DNA of 37,271 nucleotides, taken from the NCBI GenBank assembly GCA_028290355.1, contig JAQGKA010000122.1, positions 1 to 37,271 on the forward strand. The letters are read 5' to 3'. The DNA comes from Tardiphaga sp. Its GTDB lineage: Bacteria; Pseudomonadota; Alphaproteobacteria; Rhizobiales; Xanthobacteraceae. Below, piece after piece: positions 25,709 to 33,218 of this stretch. The notes below the pieces were generated by a model. It did no database searches and was not told the origin of the DNA. It worked only from the letters and a program-made list of their open reading frames with translations. The translations under genes were made by a program, and so were the position numbers. Each line of letters begins with the position of its first letter. Position 1 is the first letter of the stretch.

Positions 25709-26497
25709 TCAGCGCAATCCGAGCATCGCACTTTGGCAAGTCGGGGAAAGCGACGCTGCGTTTGCTCGCAAGCATTCGACAGCCCGTCCGCCGCCAAGCG
25801 GGACGTTGCTGCAATAGGTGCGGAAATCTCCGCCGCAAGCCGACCGGACAAGCATGATTTCCCGGCGCGGAGAAATGGCGCGCATCGGAACGACCGGCGC
25901 GGCACCGACAGTCGTTGGCGCGGGGCTGGCCGTGCTCGCCGCAGATCCGGCTGCCGCCGGAGCACCGCCCACGGCGCTGACAGCCTGCTGACAAGGCTGC
26001 GAAAGTTTGGCCGAGTTGGTTTGCAGGCAGCTCAACGCGGCGGCTCCGCCGGGCGGGATACTTGCGCAATTCGCTTCATAGTCCGAGCGGCAGACCTGAC
26101 GTATCGTGTCGGTCTGCGCCTGACTGGGCTGTTGCTTTGGCGCAGCAGCAGTCGCTGCTTTTGGCGCCGCGGCTGCAGGAGTTGCTGCGGCTTTGGGCGC
26201 GGAAGCCGGCGCTGCAGCAGCGGGCGTTGCAACCGATGGCTTGTCGATCGCGCTCACGGCCGTCTGACATGAGGCCGACAGACTCGCCATGTTTTTCTGC
26301 AAGCACATCAGTGCCGGTTTGCCCCCCGTCGGGACGCTCGCACAATGCGCCTCGTAATCAGAGCGACATTCCTCGCGGATCGCATTGCGTTGCGCCGATG
26401 TCGGCTGCTGCGATGCAGCAGGAATTGTTAGGACAACTAAACTTGTCGAGATAACAGCAAGCAGCGCCGCCAGGCGGCGTTCAAGACCTTTGGTCAT
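25709..26497 (-). CDS. exported protein with three cysteine-rich repeats
   Basis: This 262-residue protein has a signal peptide (about 8-29) and three copies of a four-cysteine unit: C44/C52/C65/C77, C136/C144/C157/C169 and C221/C229/C242/C254. All three have identical spacing of 8, 13 and 12 residues. The units read like CRSDYEAHCASVP with a GGKPALMCL middle and resemble the Cys-rich repeat family of the eukaryotic Golgi protein GLG1 (from memory). Alanine/proline-rich linkers join them. Expected location is the periplasm, with disulphides. The ATG at 26497 follows GGAG. It is divergent from the RND efflux operon, 181 bases away. Confidence 0.85.
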   Translation of the reverse strand: MTKGLERRLAALLAVISTSLVVLTIPAASQQPTSAQRNAIREECRSDYEAHCASVPTGGKPALMCLQKNMASLSASCQTAVSAIDKPSVATPAAAAPASAPKAAATPAAAAPKAATAAAPKQQPSQAQTDTIRQVCRSDYEANCASIPPGGAAALSCLQTNSAKLSQPCQQAVSAVGGAPAAAGSAASTASPAPTTVGAAPVVPMRAISPRREIMLVRSACGGDFRTYCSNVPLGGGRAVECLRANAASLSPTCQSAMLGLR

Positions 26498-26678
26498 TTT
26501 GATCTCCAATGCTTTGCCTGGTTCAGGACGTGTCAGCAGCAAATTAAATCAAGCGGCGACGAGCAGAGACCTCAATGGCCAAAGACTGCCCGCTTTTGAA
26601 TTTTCCGGCAAGAAGAATGTGCTATTAATCGAGCGAGCGGGCCTGCTTGCCGAAACATGTCGACAGGGAGGAAGGGGA

Positions 26679-27881
26679 ATGGAGTCCTTTCATTTGCTGC
26701 CCGATGTTGAGCCTCGGAGTTCTGCGAGGTTTTCAAGATATTCCACGCAACGCATCGCTCTCGCTTTGGCCGCACTCGGCCTTCTCACGGCATGCGAACA
26801 AAACAGTTTCGTTCCGCCGTCTCCGCCAACCGTCGAGGTTGCGCAGCCCGTTCAGAAAGCAATCACGCGTTATCTTGAAGCAACCGGCAACACCGCGCCG
26901 ATCAAGACGGTCGATCTCGTGGCACGCGTGCAAGGCGTCTTGCAGTCCATCAACTACAAGGATGGAACGTTCGTAAAGGAAGGCACTACGCTTTTCACGA
27001 TCGAACCCGAGACCTACAAGCTGAAGCTGGATCAGGCCCAAGCATCTGAGGCGGGCCTTCAGGCCCTGCTGAAACAAACCGAGGCCGAATTCAAGCGACA
27101 GTCGGATCTCGTCTCCAAACAATTTGCGTCGCAAGCCACATTCGAGCAGGCAACTGCCGCACGCGACAGCGCTCAGGCAAACCTGCAGCAGGCTCAGGTC
27201 AGCACCAAGATCGCAGCCGTCAACTACGGCTACACCAATGTGACGGCGCCGTTCGACGGCATCGTGACCGCGCATCTGGTTTCGGTCGGCGAGCTCGTGG
27301 GTGCCGCGTCGCCGACCCAGCTCGCGACGATTGTGCAGCTCGATCCGATTTATGTGAACTTCAATGTCAGCGAGCAGGACGTTCTGCGCATCCGCGCGGA
27401 AGCTGTGAGAAAGGGACTGAAGCCGACCGATCTTCTGAGCATTCCCATCGAGGTTGGCTTGCAAACGGAAACGGGCTACCCGCATGTCGGCAAGCTCGAC
27501 TACGCCGCACCGACGGTTAATCAATCGACGGGAACGCTCGCGGTTCGCGGTGTCCTGCCGAACGAGAATCGCGTGTTGCTGCCGGGCTATTTCGTCCGCG
27601 TCCGCGTTCCCGTCGATGAGTCGGCGAAGGCATTGCTGGTCCCCGACGTTGCATTGGGCAGCGATCAGGCCGGCCGGTACGTTCTAGCCGTCAACAAAGA
27701 CGATGTCGTCGAACAGCGCAAAGTGGAGGCCGGTCCGCTCGATGGCAATCTGCGTGTCATCGAAAAGGGACTGGCGCCCGAAGATCGCGTGGTGATTGCC
27801 GGCATTCTGCGCGCCATTCCCGGCCAGAAGGTGAATCCAAAGGTCCAGACGATCGAGCAGCCCCGCGCGTCAGCCAACTAG
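26679..27881 (+). CDS. RND efflux periplasmic adaptor (membrane-fusion protein), lipoprotein
   Basis: This 400-residue HlyD-family adaptor has a lipoprotein signal with lipobox LTAC (C39). The barrel-sandwich and hairpin regions follow: GVLQSINYKDGTFVKEGTTLF, then an alpha-hairpin (about 110-180), NVTAPFDGIVTAHLV, and the beta-barrel and membrane-proximal domains to the C-terminus. It would bridge the inner-membrane pump and an outer-membrane channel. The ATG at 26679 follows GGAGG by about seven bases; the ORF upstream is not coding. The pump gene starts eight bases after its stop. Confidence 0.95.
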   Translation: MESFHLLPDVEPRSSARFSRYSTQRIALALAALGLLTACEQNSFVPPSPPTVEVAQPVQKAITRYLEATGNTAPIKTVDLVARVQGVLQSINYKDGTFVKEGTTLFTIEPETYKLKLDQAQASEAGLQALLKQTEAEFKRQSDLVSKQFASQATFEQATAARDSAQANLQQAQVSTKIAAVNYGYTNVTAPFDGIVTAHLVSVGELVGAASPTQLATIVQLDPIYVNFNVSEQDVLRIRAEAVRKGLKPTDLLSIPIEVGLQTETGYPHVGKLDYAAPTVNQSTGTLAVRGVLPNENRVLLPGYFVRVRVPVDESAKALLVPDVALGSDQAGRYVLAVNKDDVVEQRKVEAGPLDGNLRVIEKGLAPEDRVVIAGILRAIPGQKVNPKVQTIEQPRASAN

Positions 27882-27889
27882 GATCGCGC

Positions 27890-30800
27890 ATGATTTCGAA
27901 ATACTTCATCGAGCGCCCGGTTCTCGCCAACGTCATCGCGATCCTGATGGTTCTCATCGGCGCGGTGGCGCTTTTCAATCTGCCCGTTGCGCAGTATCCC
28001 GACGTTGTTCCGCCGACTGTTCAGGTGACAACGCGCTATCCCGGCGCCAGCGCGCAGATCGTCGTCGATACCGTGGCGCTCCCGATCGAGCAGCAGGTCA
28101 ACGGCGTCGAGGACATGCTCTACATGCAGTCCTACAGCGGCGCGGACGGCAGCTATACGCTCACCGTGACGTTCAAGATCGGGACCGACCTCAACTTCGC
28201 GCAGGTGCTGGTGCAGAACCGGGTGTCGAGTGCATTGTCGGCGCTGCCGCAAGCAGTGCAGACACAAGGCGTGAACGTCCAGAAACGTTCGACGGCCATC
28301 CTGCTGTTCGTCACCCTCACCTCGTCGGATTCCGCGTACGACAGTCTTTACCTAAGCAACTACGCCACCATCAACCTCAAGGATGAACTGGCCCGCCTGC
28401 CCGGCGTCGGCAATGTGACGGTGTTCGGCGCCGGCCAGTATTCCATGCGGCTATGGCTCGATCCGAGCAAGCTTCAGTCGCGGGGACTGATGCCGCAGGA
28501 CGTCATTCAATCGGTGCAGCAACAGAGCCAGCAGGTGACCGCTGGCCAGGTCGGCATGCCGCCGACGCCGGCCGGGCAGGCCTTTCAATACACGCTGAAT
28601 GTCAATGGGCGGTTCGACGACGTCGACCAATTTGCCAACGTCATCGTCAAGACCGGCAACGCCGGCGATATCACCCGTCTGCGCGACGTCGGCAGAGTCG
28701 AGTTGGGCGCCCAGACCTACAGCCAGGTGTTTTCGCTCGACAAGCGTCCGGCCACGGGCATCGGTGTGTTTCAATCACCCGGCGCCAATGCGCTCGACGT
28801 CGCCGGCGAGGTCAAGAAGAAGATGACCGAACTCGCCAAGGGATTCCCGCAAGGGATCACATTCGACGTCCCGTTCGACACCACCAAATTCGTCCAGGCA
28901 TCCATCGACGAGGTCTACAAGACGCTGATCGAAGCGGCCTTGCTGGTGCTGATTGTGATCCTCGTGTTCCTGCAGGACTGGCGCGCCATGCTGGTGCCGG
29001 CAACTACCGTGCCCGTGACGATCATCGGCGCTTTTGCCGCGATGGCAGCCTTGGGATTCACGGTGAACCTCTCGACCTTGTTCGCCATCATCCTCGCTAT
29101 CGGCATCGTGGTCGACGACGCCATCGTCGTCGTGGAAGGCGCCGCGCACAATATCGAGCAGGGAATGTCGGGACCGCAGGCGGCGATCAAGGCGATGGAC
29201 CAGTTGTTCGGCCCGATCATCGGCATCACGCTGGTGCTGATATCGGTATTCCTGCCGGCCGCATTCCTGCCAGGCCTGACCGGGCGCATCTATGCGCAGT
29301 TCGCGCTGGTGATCGCAGCCACGGCCCTCATTAGCGCAATCAACGCGGCAACGTTGAAACCAACGCAATGCGCGTTGTGGCTGCGCCCCGCGGTGCCGCC
29401 GGATCAGCGCAACTGGTTCTATCGCGGCTTCAACTCGGTCTATGGGCGGGTGGAGCGTTGGTACGGAAACCTGATCGGTCGTCTCGTCGCACACAGCGGG
29501 ATGTCGGTGATCGTGGCGCTGATCCTGATCGGCATCGGCGGCTACGGTCTGTCGCGCGTGCCGACCGGCTTTCTGCCGATCGAGGATCAGGGCTACCTGC
29601 TTGCGGCCGTTCAATTGCCGGACGGAGCCTCGCTCGACCGCACCCGGCAGGTGATGGACCGGGTCAGTGAGATATCCGGCAAGACGCCCGGCGTGGCGCA
29701 CGTCCTCGGCATTTCCGGCATTTCCGCGCTCGACAACAGTGCGAGTCTGGCCAATGCCGGCGTCGCCTATCTCGTCCTCAAGGACTGGAGCGAACGTGGA
29801 GCCGGCGAGGATTTGCGATCGCTGGTGGTCGGGCTCAATCAATCGCTCGCAGCCATTGCCGAAGCGCGGGTCATCGTACTGCCACCGCCACCGATTCAGG
29901 GCATCGGCAACGCCGCCGGCTTTGCCATGCAGGTTGAGCTGCGCGACGGCAGCTCCGATTACAACAAGCTGCAGGCCGTCACCAATGCGGTTGTTGCCAA
30001 CGCCCAGACGCAAAGTTCATTGCAGCGGGTCAACTCTCCGTTCCGCTCGATGGTGCCGCAGTTCAACGTCGAAGTGGACAGGATCAAGATCCAGACACTG
30101 CATGTCTCCACCGATCAGGTGTTCTCGGCGCTGGCGTCATATCTCGGATCGAGCTACGTCAGCCAGTTCAACAAATTCGGCCGGACTTTTCAGATCTACG
30201 CCCAGGCGGATGCTCCGTACCGGCTGAACACGCGGGACATCGAGAACATGATGGTGCGCAATCAGCAGGGCGACATGATCCCGCTCGGCACGGTGGCGAA
30301 GATCACGCCGGCGATCGGCCCCTCGCTTGTCAGCCTGTATAATCTCTATCCAGCCTCGACGATCATCGGTTTGCCCGCGCAAGGCTTCAGTTCCGGCCAA
30401 TCCATCGCGCTGATGGAACAGATCGCGGCCAGGACGCTGCCGCCCGGCACCGGCTACGAATGGACCGCGATGTCCTACCAGGAGAAGATCGTCGGCAACC
30501 AGATCTACTACACGTTCGGTCTGGCGATGCTGCTGGTCTATCTGGTGCTGGCCGGACAATATGAAAGCTGGTACGCGCCGATCTCCGTCATTCTCGCCGT
30601 GCCGCTTTCCTTGCTCGGACCGATGTCGGTGCTGACCGGGTTGCGGATCGAAAACAACCTTTATGTCCAGATCGGGCTGATCCTGCTGATCGCCCTTTCC
30701 GCCAAGAATGCCATCCTGATTGTCGAGGTGGCGCGCGAACTGCGCGTGCGCGACGGCAAGCCGTTGCTTGAATCCGCTGTCGAAGCCGCGCGCGCCCGCT

Positions 30801-31033
30801 TCCGACCGATCATCATGACGTCGTTTGCCTTCATTCTCGGTGTTGCGCCGCTGGTACTGGCAAGCGGTGCGGGAGCCAGTGCCCGCAAATCGATTGGCAT
30901 CACGGTCTTCAGCGGCATGATCGCTTCGACCTGCCTGGCGGTGCTGTTCGTGCCGGCATTCTTCGTCATCGTTCAGCGGTTCGAGGAGTGGCGCGCGAGC
31001 CGAAAGAAGCAGGTGAAGCCTGTCACCGTGTGA
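27890..31033 (+). CDS. RND multidrug efflux pump, HAE-1 (AcrB/MexF-like)
   Basis: This 1,047-residue inner-membrane proton-driven pump has the typical length and twelve-helix, two-repeat layout. The N-terminus MISKYFIERPVLANVIAIL is family-typical. The proton-relay pair D409/D410 lies in IGIVVDDAIVVVEG, equivalent to AcrB D407/D408. Large periplasmic loops follow helices 1 and 7. It forms a tripartite pump with the upstream adaptor. No outer-membrane factor gene or dedicated repressor gene is adjacent, so the channel must come from elsewhere. Substrate range is unknown. Confidence 0.97.
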   Translation: MISKYFIERPVLANVIAILMVLIGAVALFNLPVAQYPDVVPPTVQVTTRYPGASAQIVVDTVALPIEQQVNGVEDMLYMQSYSGADGSYTLTVTFKIGTDLNFAQVLVQNRVSSALSALPQAVQTQGVNVQKRSTAILLFVTLTSSDSAYDSLYLSNYATINLKDELARLPGVGNVTVFGAGQYSMRLWLDPSKLQSRGLMPQDVIQSVQQQSQQVTAGQVGMPPTPAGQAFQYTLNVNGRFDDVDQFANVIVKTGNAGDITRLRDVGRVELGAQTYSQVFSLDKRPATGIGVFQSPGANALDVAGEVKKKMTELAKGFPQGITFDVPFDTTKFVQASIDEVYKTLIEAALLVLIVILVFLQDWRAMLVPATTVPVTIIGAFAAMAALGFTVNLSTLFAIILAIGIVVDDAIVVVEGAAHNIEQGMSGPQAAIKAMDQLFGPIIGITLVLISVFLPAAFLPGLTGRIYAQFALVIAATALISAINAATLKPTQCALWLRPAVPPDQRNWFYRGFNSVYGRVERWYGNLIGRLVAHSGMSVIVALILIGIGGYGLSRVPTGFLPIEDQGYLLAAVQLPDGASLDRTRQVMDRVSEISGKTPGVAHVLGISGISALDNSASLANAGVAYLVLKDWSERGAGEDLRSLVVGLNQSLAAIAEARVIVLPPPPIQGIGNAAGFAMQVELRDGSSDYNKLQAVTNAVVANAQTQSSLQRVNSPFRSMVPQFNVEVDRIKIQTLHVSTDQVFSALASYLGSSYVSQFNKFGRTFQIYAQADAPYRLNTRDIENMMVRNQQGDMIPLGTVAKITPAIGPSLVSLYNLYPASTIIGLPAQGFSSGQSIALMEQIAARTLPPGTGYEWTAMSYQEKIVGNQIYYTFGLAMLLVYLVLAGQYESWYAPISVILAVPLSLLGPMSVLTGLRIENNLYVQIGLILLIALSAKNAILIVEVARELRVRDGKPLLESAVEAARARFRPIIMTSFAFILGVAPLVLASGAGASARKSIGITVFSGMIASTCLAVLFVPAFFVIVQRFEEWRASRKKQVKPVTV

Positions 31034-31159
31034 CACCAATCCAGGGCTGAGCCCCGCTTAAGCACAAGTTAGAATCAATCCGTATTTTGCTAAGTGCCAA
31101 TGAGTCCACGGCGCAGATCAGACAATCGAAACCGGCTTGTTGCATGAATCGACATCAAG

Positions 31160-31276
31160 CTAATCGAGTTCTTCGCTGGGTGTTTCTCGAATGTCCCGCA
31201 CGATGCAGGCGAGCAAAAGAAGTGAAGGCGACCATGCGAGCATCGCTCCGAATAGAATCGCTTGTAGCGTCGTCAT
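31160..31276 (-). CDS. 38-residue single-span membrane microprotein
   Basis: This ORF is too short for usual gene finding: start MTTLQAILFGAMLAWSPSLL, then LLACIVRDIRETPSEELD. About residues 5-25 form one transmembrane helix, and a charged tail of about 13 residues follows. GAGGAG lies five bases before the ATG, a near-ideal ribosome site. It is convergent with the RND pump gene. Similar short membrane proteins are common in Bradyrhizobium-type genomes as I recall. Function is unknown. Confidence 0.6.
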   Translation of the reverse strand: MTTLQAILFGAMLAWSPSLLLLACIVRDIRETPSEELD

Positions 31277-31348
31277 GATAGCTCCTCGATTATCTCTTCC
31301 ACGCCACTGCTATCGACGGTCCTTAATACAACCAGCTTGGCACTTTCT

Positions 31349-31371
31349 AAAAAAAGCGCCCCCGCAGGGGC
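31349..31371 (-). terminator. Rho-independent terminator of the zinc-ribbon microprotein operon
   Basis: On the minus strand a GCCCC/GGGGC stem with a TGCG loop is followed by GC and a run of seven T residues. It lies 36 bases beyond the stop of the second zinc-ribbon gene, marking the end of that transcript. Confidence 0.8.
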
Positions 31372-31406
31372 AAGGTTTCCAGTGTGTGAGGGAGCGCAGC
31401 ACTGGA

Positions 31407-31592
31407 TTAATTCTGGTCTGCGACAGACGGGTCAGGACATTTGTAGAGCCATCTCCAATAAGCCTTGTTGCGTTCCCACAAGCGCCTGTAACTCTCGCGG
31501 CACCTGGTCGAGCAAAACTGCTCGAAGCGCCAGCTGCATCGGACCAACCCGAAGGGACGTTTGCAGTCCGGATTGCCGCAATGATTTTTCAT
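31407..31592 (-). CDS. zinc-ribbon-like microprotein B
   Basis: This 61-residue basic protein has cysteines C5, C10, C19, C27 and C31 (KNHCGNPDCKR, VRCSW, FCSTRCRESY). The C-x4-C and C-x3-C knuckles resemble a treble-clef/zinc-ribbon finger; C19 is extra. An aromatic/basic helix follows (RRLWERNKAYWRWLYK). The ATG overlaps the stop of the upstream microprotein gene by four bases, so translation is probably coupled. A strong terminator follows. No named family is recognised; DNA, RNA or protein binding is only inferred from the fold type. Confidence 0.72.
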   Translation of the reverse strand: MKNHCGNPDCKRPFGLVRCSWRFEQFCSTRCRESYRRLWERNKAYWRWLYKCPDPSVADQN

Positions 31593-31753
31593 GACACGGC
31601 CTCCGCGTCGATTCGCCGTATCCAGCGAATGAAGCTCTCCTGACCTTCGTCAAGGCAGGACCGTCCGCAGTAATGTTCACGCGAAGGATTTCTCAGAGAG
31701 ATTATCTTTGGGTCTTCACTGTCGCACTCAGAACAACGTGGGCCTCTACGCAT
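31589..31753 (-). CDS. zinc-ribbon-like microprotein A
   Basis: This 54-residue protein has cysteines C7, C10, C29 and C33 (RCSECDSED and HYCGRSCLDEG), a C-x2-C and C-x3-C pair suited to bind one zinc ion. A short charged helix follows (ESFIRWIRRIDAEAVS). The ATG at 31753 has AGGAGGAG about eight bases upstream, a much better site than the ATG nine codons earlier. Its stop overlaps the start of microprotein B, which has the same paired-cysteine plan and is probably a distant paralogue. No family is recognised. Confidence 0.72.
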   Translation of the reverse strand: MRRGPRCSECDSEDPKIISLRNPSREHYCGRSCLDEGQESFIRWIRRIDAEAVS

Positions 31754-32034
31754 GGCGATCTCCTCCTGGGGAATAGCCATTTGCCGATCATCATGTGCTG
31801 CTTTATCTCGCCTTCGTGCTCTCGAAGGGCGACGATGTTTCCAGTCTCATTCCCTCCCGCGCCATTATCAACTCGTCTCAATGTTTGGTGCACCCATCCT
31901 TACGTATAACCCGATCGCAGCACGTTCATGCGCTTGTAGAACACCGCTACACTGTGACCTTCCTGTACTTTTTTCCACTGCCGCAAACCGATCGACACTC
32001 GCGACGTACGAGATGCTACGCCAGCCTAATAGCC

Positions 32035-32418
32035 TCATTTTCCCGCTCTCTCGCCGTACCCTTGCAGAGCTGTGTCAAGGCATTTGATCAACGCTTCTCC
32101 GCCGAAAGGCTTGGTCAGGAAACACGTCGCTTCTGCGTTCAGCGCTCGCGCGCTTTCAACGGGGAAGGCCGTGATGAAAATGAACGGCACGCGGTTTCCC
32201 TGAGCAAGCAGGCTGGCTTGCAGTTCAACACCGCTCATTGTCGGCATTTGAACATCCGCTATCACACATGACGTGTCATTCAGCTGGGGCGATCGCAAGA
32301 ACTCTTCGGCCGACGCAAATGTATGGACGATGTACCCAACCGACCTCACGAGGTTGTGGATCGCGGCGCGAACGGATCCATCGTCGTCAATGATTGAAAT
32401 GACTACTGGTTTGGGCAA
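32035..32418 (-). CDS. receiver-only response regulator
   Basis: This 127-residue protein is a single response-regulator receiver domain: acidic pocket DDD (11-13), phosphoacceptor D55 in IADVQMP, Thr in FITAFP and Lys in LTKPF. It has no output domain. It begins at TTG 32418, supported by AGGAAAG six bases upstream and by relatives starting at the same PKPVVISIIDDD; an ATG 24 codons upstream is the only alternative. It lies 140 bases downstream of the FixJ-like gene and probably receives phosphate from the same kinase or acts as a sink. Confidence 0.85.
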   Translation of the reverse strand: MPKPVVISIIDDDGSVRAAIHNLVRSVGYIVHTFASAEEFLRSPQLNDTSCVIADVQMPTMSGVELQASLLAQGNRVPFIFITAFPVESARALNAEATCFLTKPFGGEALIKCLDTALQGYGERAGK

Positions 32419-32558
32419 AGCGGTCTTTCCTGGAGGCGCAAACAGGGCGCTTCGTGCTGCACAGCCGCTTGACGGCAGAATGCATCGCAAATCAGGATCG
32501 GAAAATCATACTTAGGTTTGTAGCCCGCCAACAGACTCCGACCTAGAGCAGCTCCATT

Positions 32559-33218
32559 CTACGACGCTGCGCGCCGTATCCCGAGCGTCTCCGCCATCCT
32601 CACCAGGTCGGCCAACGACTTCGCAGCCATTTTCCTCATAATATGTCCGCGGTGTATCTTCACGGTGATCTCGGCAAGTCCGATTTCGGCTGCGATCTGC
32701 TTGTTCATGAGCCCGGCGGCGACCAGAGCCATCACTTCCCGCTCCCGAGGGGTCAGGGTCGCGAAAAGAGCATGCAAGTCCGAGTGGATCTTCGCATCAG
32801 TGCGACTCTTTCGGTCGCGCTCGATTGCTGTCGTCACGGCATCCAGCATGTCCTGATCGCGAAATGGCTTGGTCAGAAAATCGATGGCTCCGGCTTTCAT
32901 CGCCCTGACCGACATCGGGATATCGCCGTGCCCCGTCATGAAGATGATCGGAATGTGAATACCCGCCTTGGCCAGGTCGGCCTGAAAATCGAGGCCGCTC
33001 AGTCGAGGCAACCTGATGTCAAGGATCAGGCAACTGGCAACATCCGGAAGCTTGCTCAGCAGAAACTCAGAAGCCGAACCGAACACTTCGACCTGCAAGC
33101 CCACCGACCGGAACAGACTCCTGAGCGCTTCGCGCATTGAGACGTCGTCGTCGATGACGAAGACGATCGGTTCCTCGGCGCTGGCGAGATCGCGAGGCGA
33201 TATTGGGCGCCCGGTCAC
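32559..33218 (-). CDS. FixJ-type response regulator with LuxR helix-turn-helix
   Basis: This 219-residue transcription regulator has a receiver domain (about 17-130; DDD at 23-25, phosphoacceptor D67 in LILDIRLP, Thr in FMTGHGD, Lys in LTKPF) and a LuxR-type DNA-binding domain (about 150-212; LTPREREVMALVAAGLMNKQ and the following EITVKIHRGHIMRKM). The start is GTG, overlapping the upstream kinase stop by four bases (GTGA), so the two are translationally coupled. Its targets are unknown; FixJ relatives control respiration, nitrogen fixation or stress genes. Confidence 0.94.
   Translation of the reverse strand: MTGRPISPRDLASAEEPIVFVIDDDVSMREALRSLFRSVGLQVEVFGSASEFLLSKLPDVASCLILDIRLPRLSGLDFQADLAKAGIHIPIIFMTGHGDIPMSVRAMKAGAIDFLTKPFRDQDMLDAVTTAIERDRKSRTDAKIHSDLHALFATLTPREREVMALVAAGLMNKQIAAEIGLAEITVKIHRGHIMRKMAAKSLADLVRMAETLGIRRAAS

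Noticed and set aside
28775-30013. 412-codon minus-strand frame inside the RND pump
   Set aside because: It is antisense to conserved pump sequence including the proton-relay aspartates, and is rich in His/Asp/Arg as expected of a shadow.
31087-31278. 63-codon plus-strand frame after the RND pump
   Set aside because: No ribosome site, no domain, and it overlaps the better-supported 38-residue membrane microprotein on the other strand.
31780-32034. plus- and minus-strand ORFs between the zinc-ribbon pair and the receiver gene
   Set aside because: Short overlapping frames without ribosome sites or motifs; the stretch is probably the leader of the zinc-ribbon operon.
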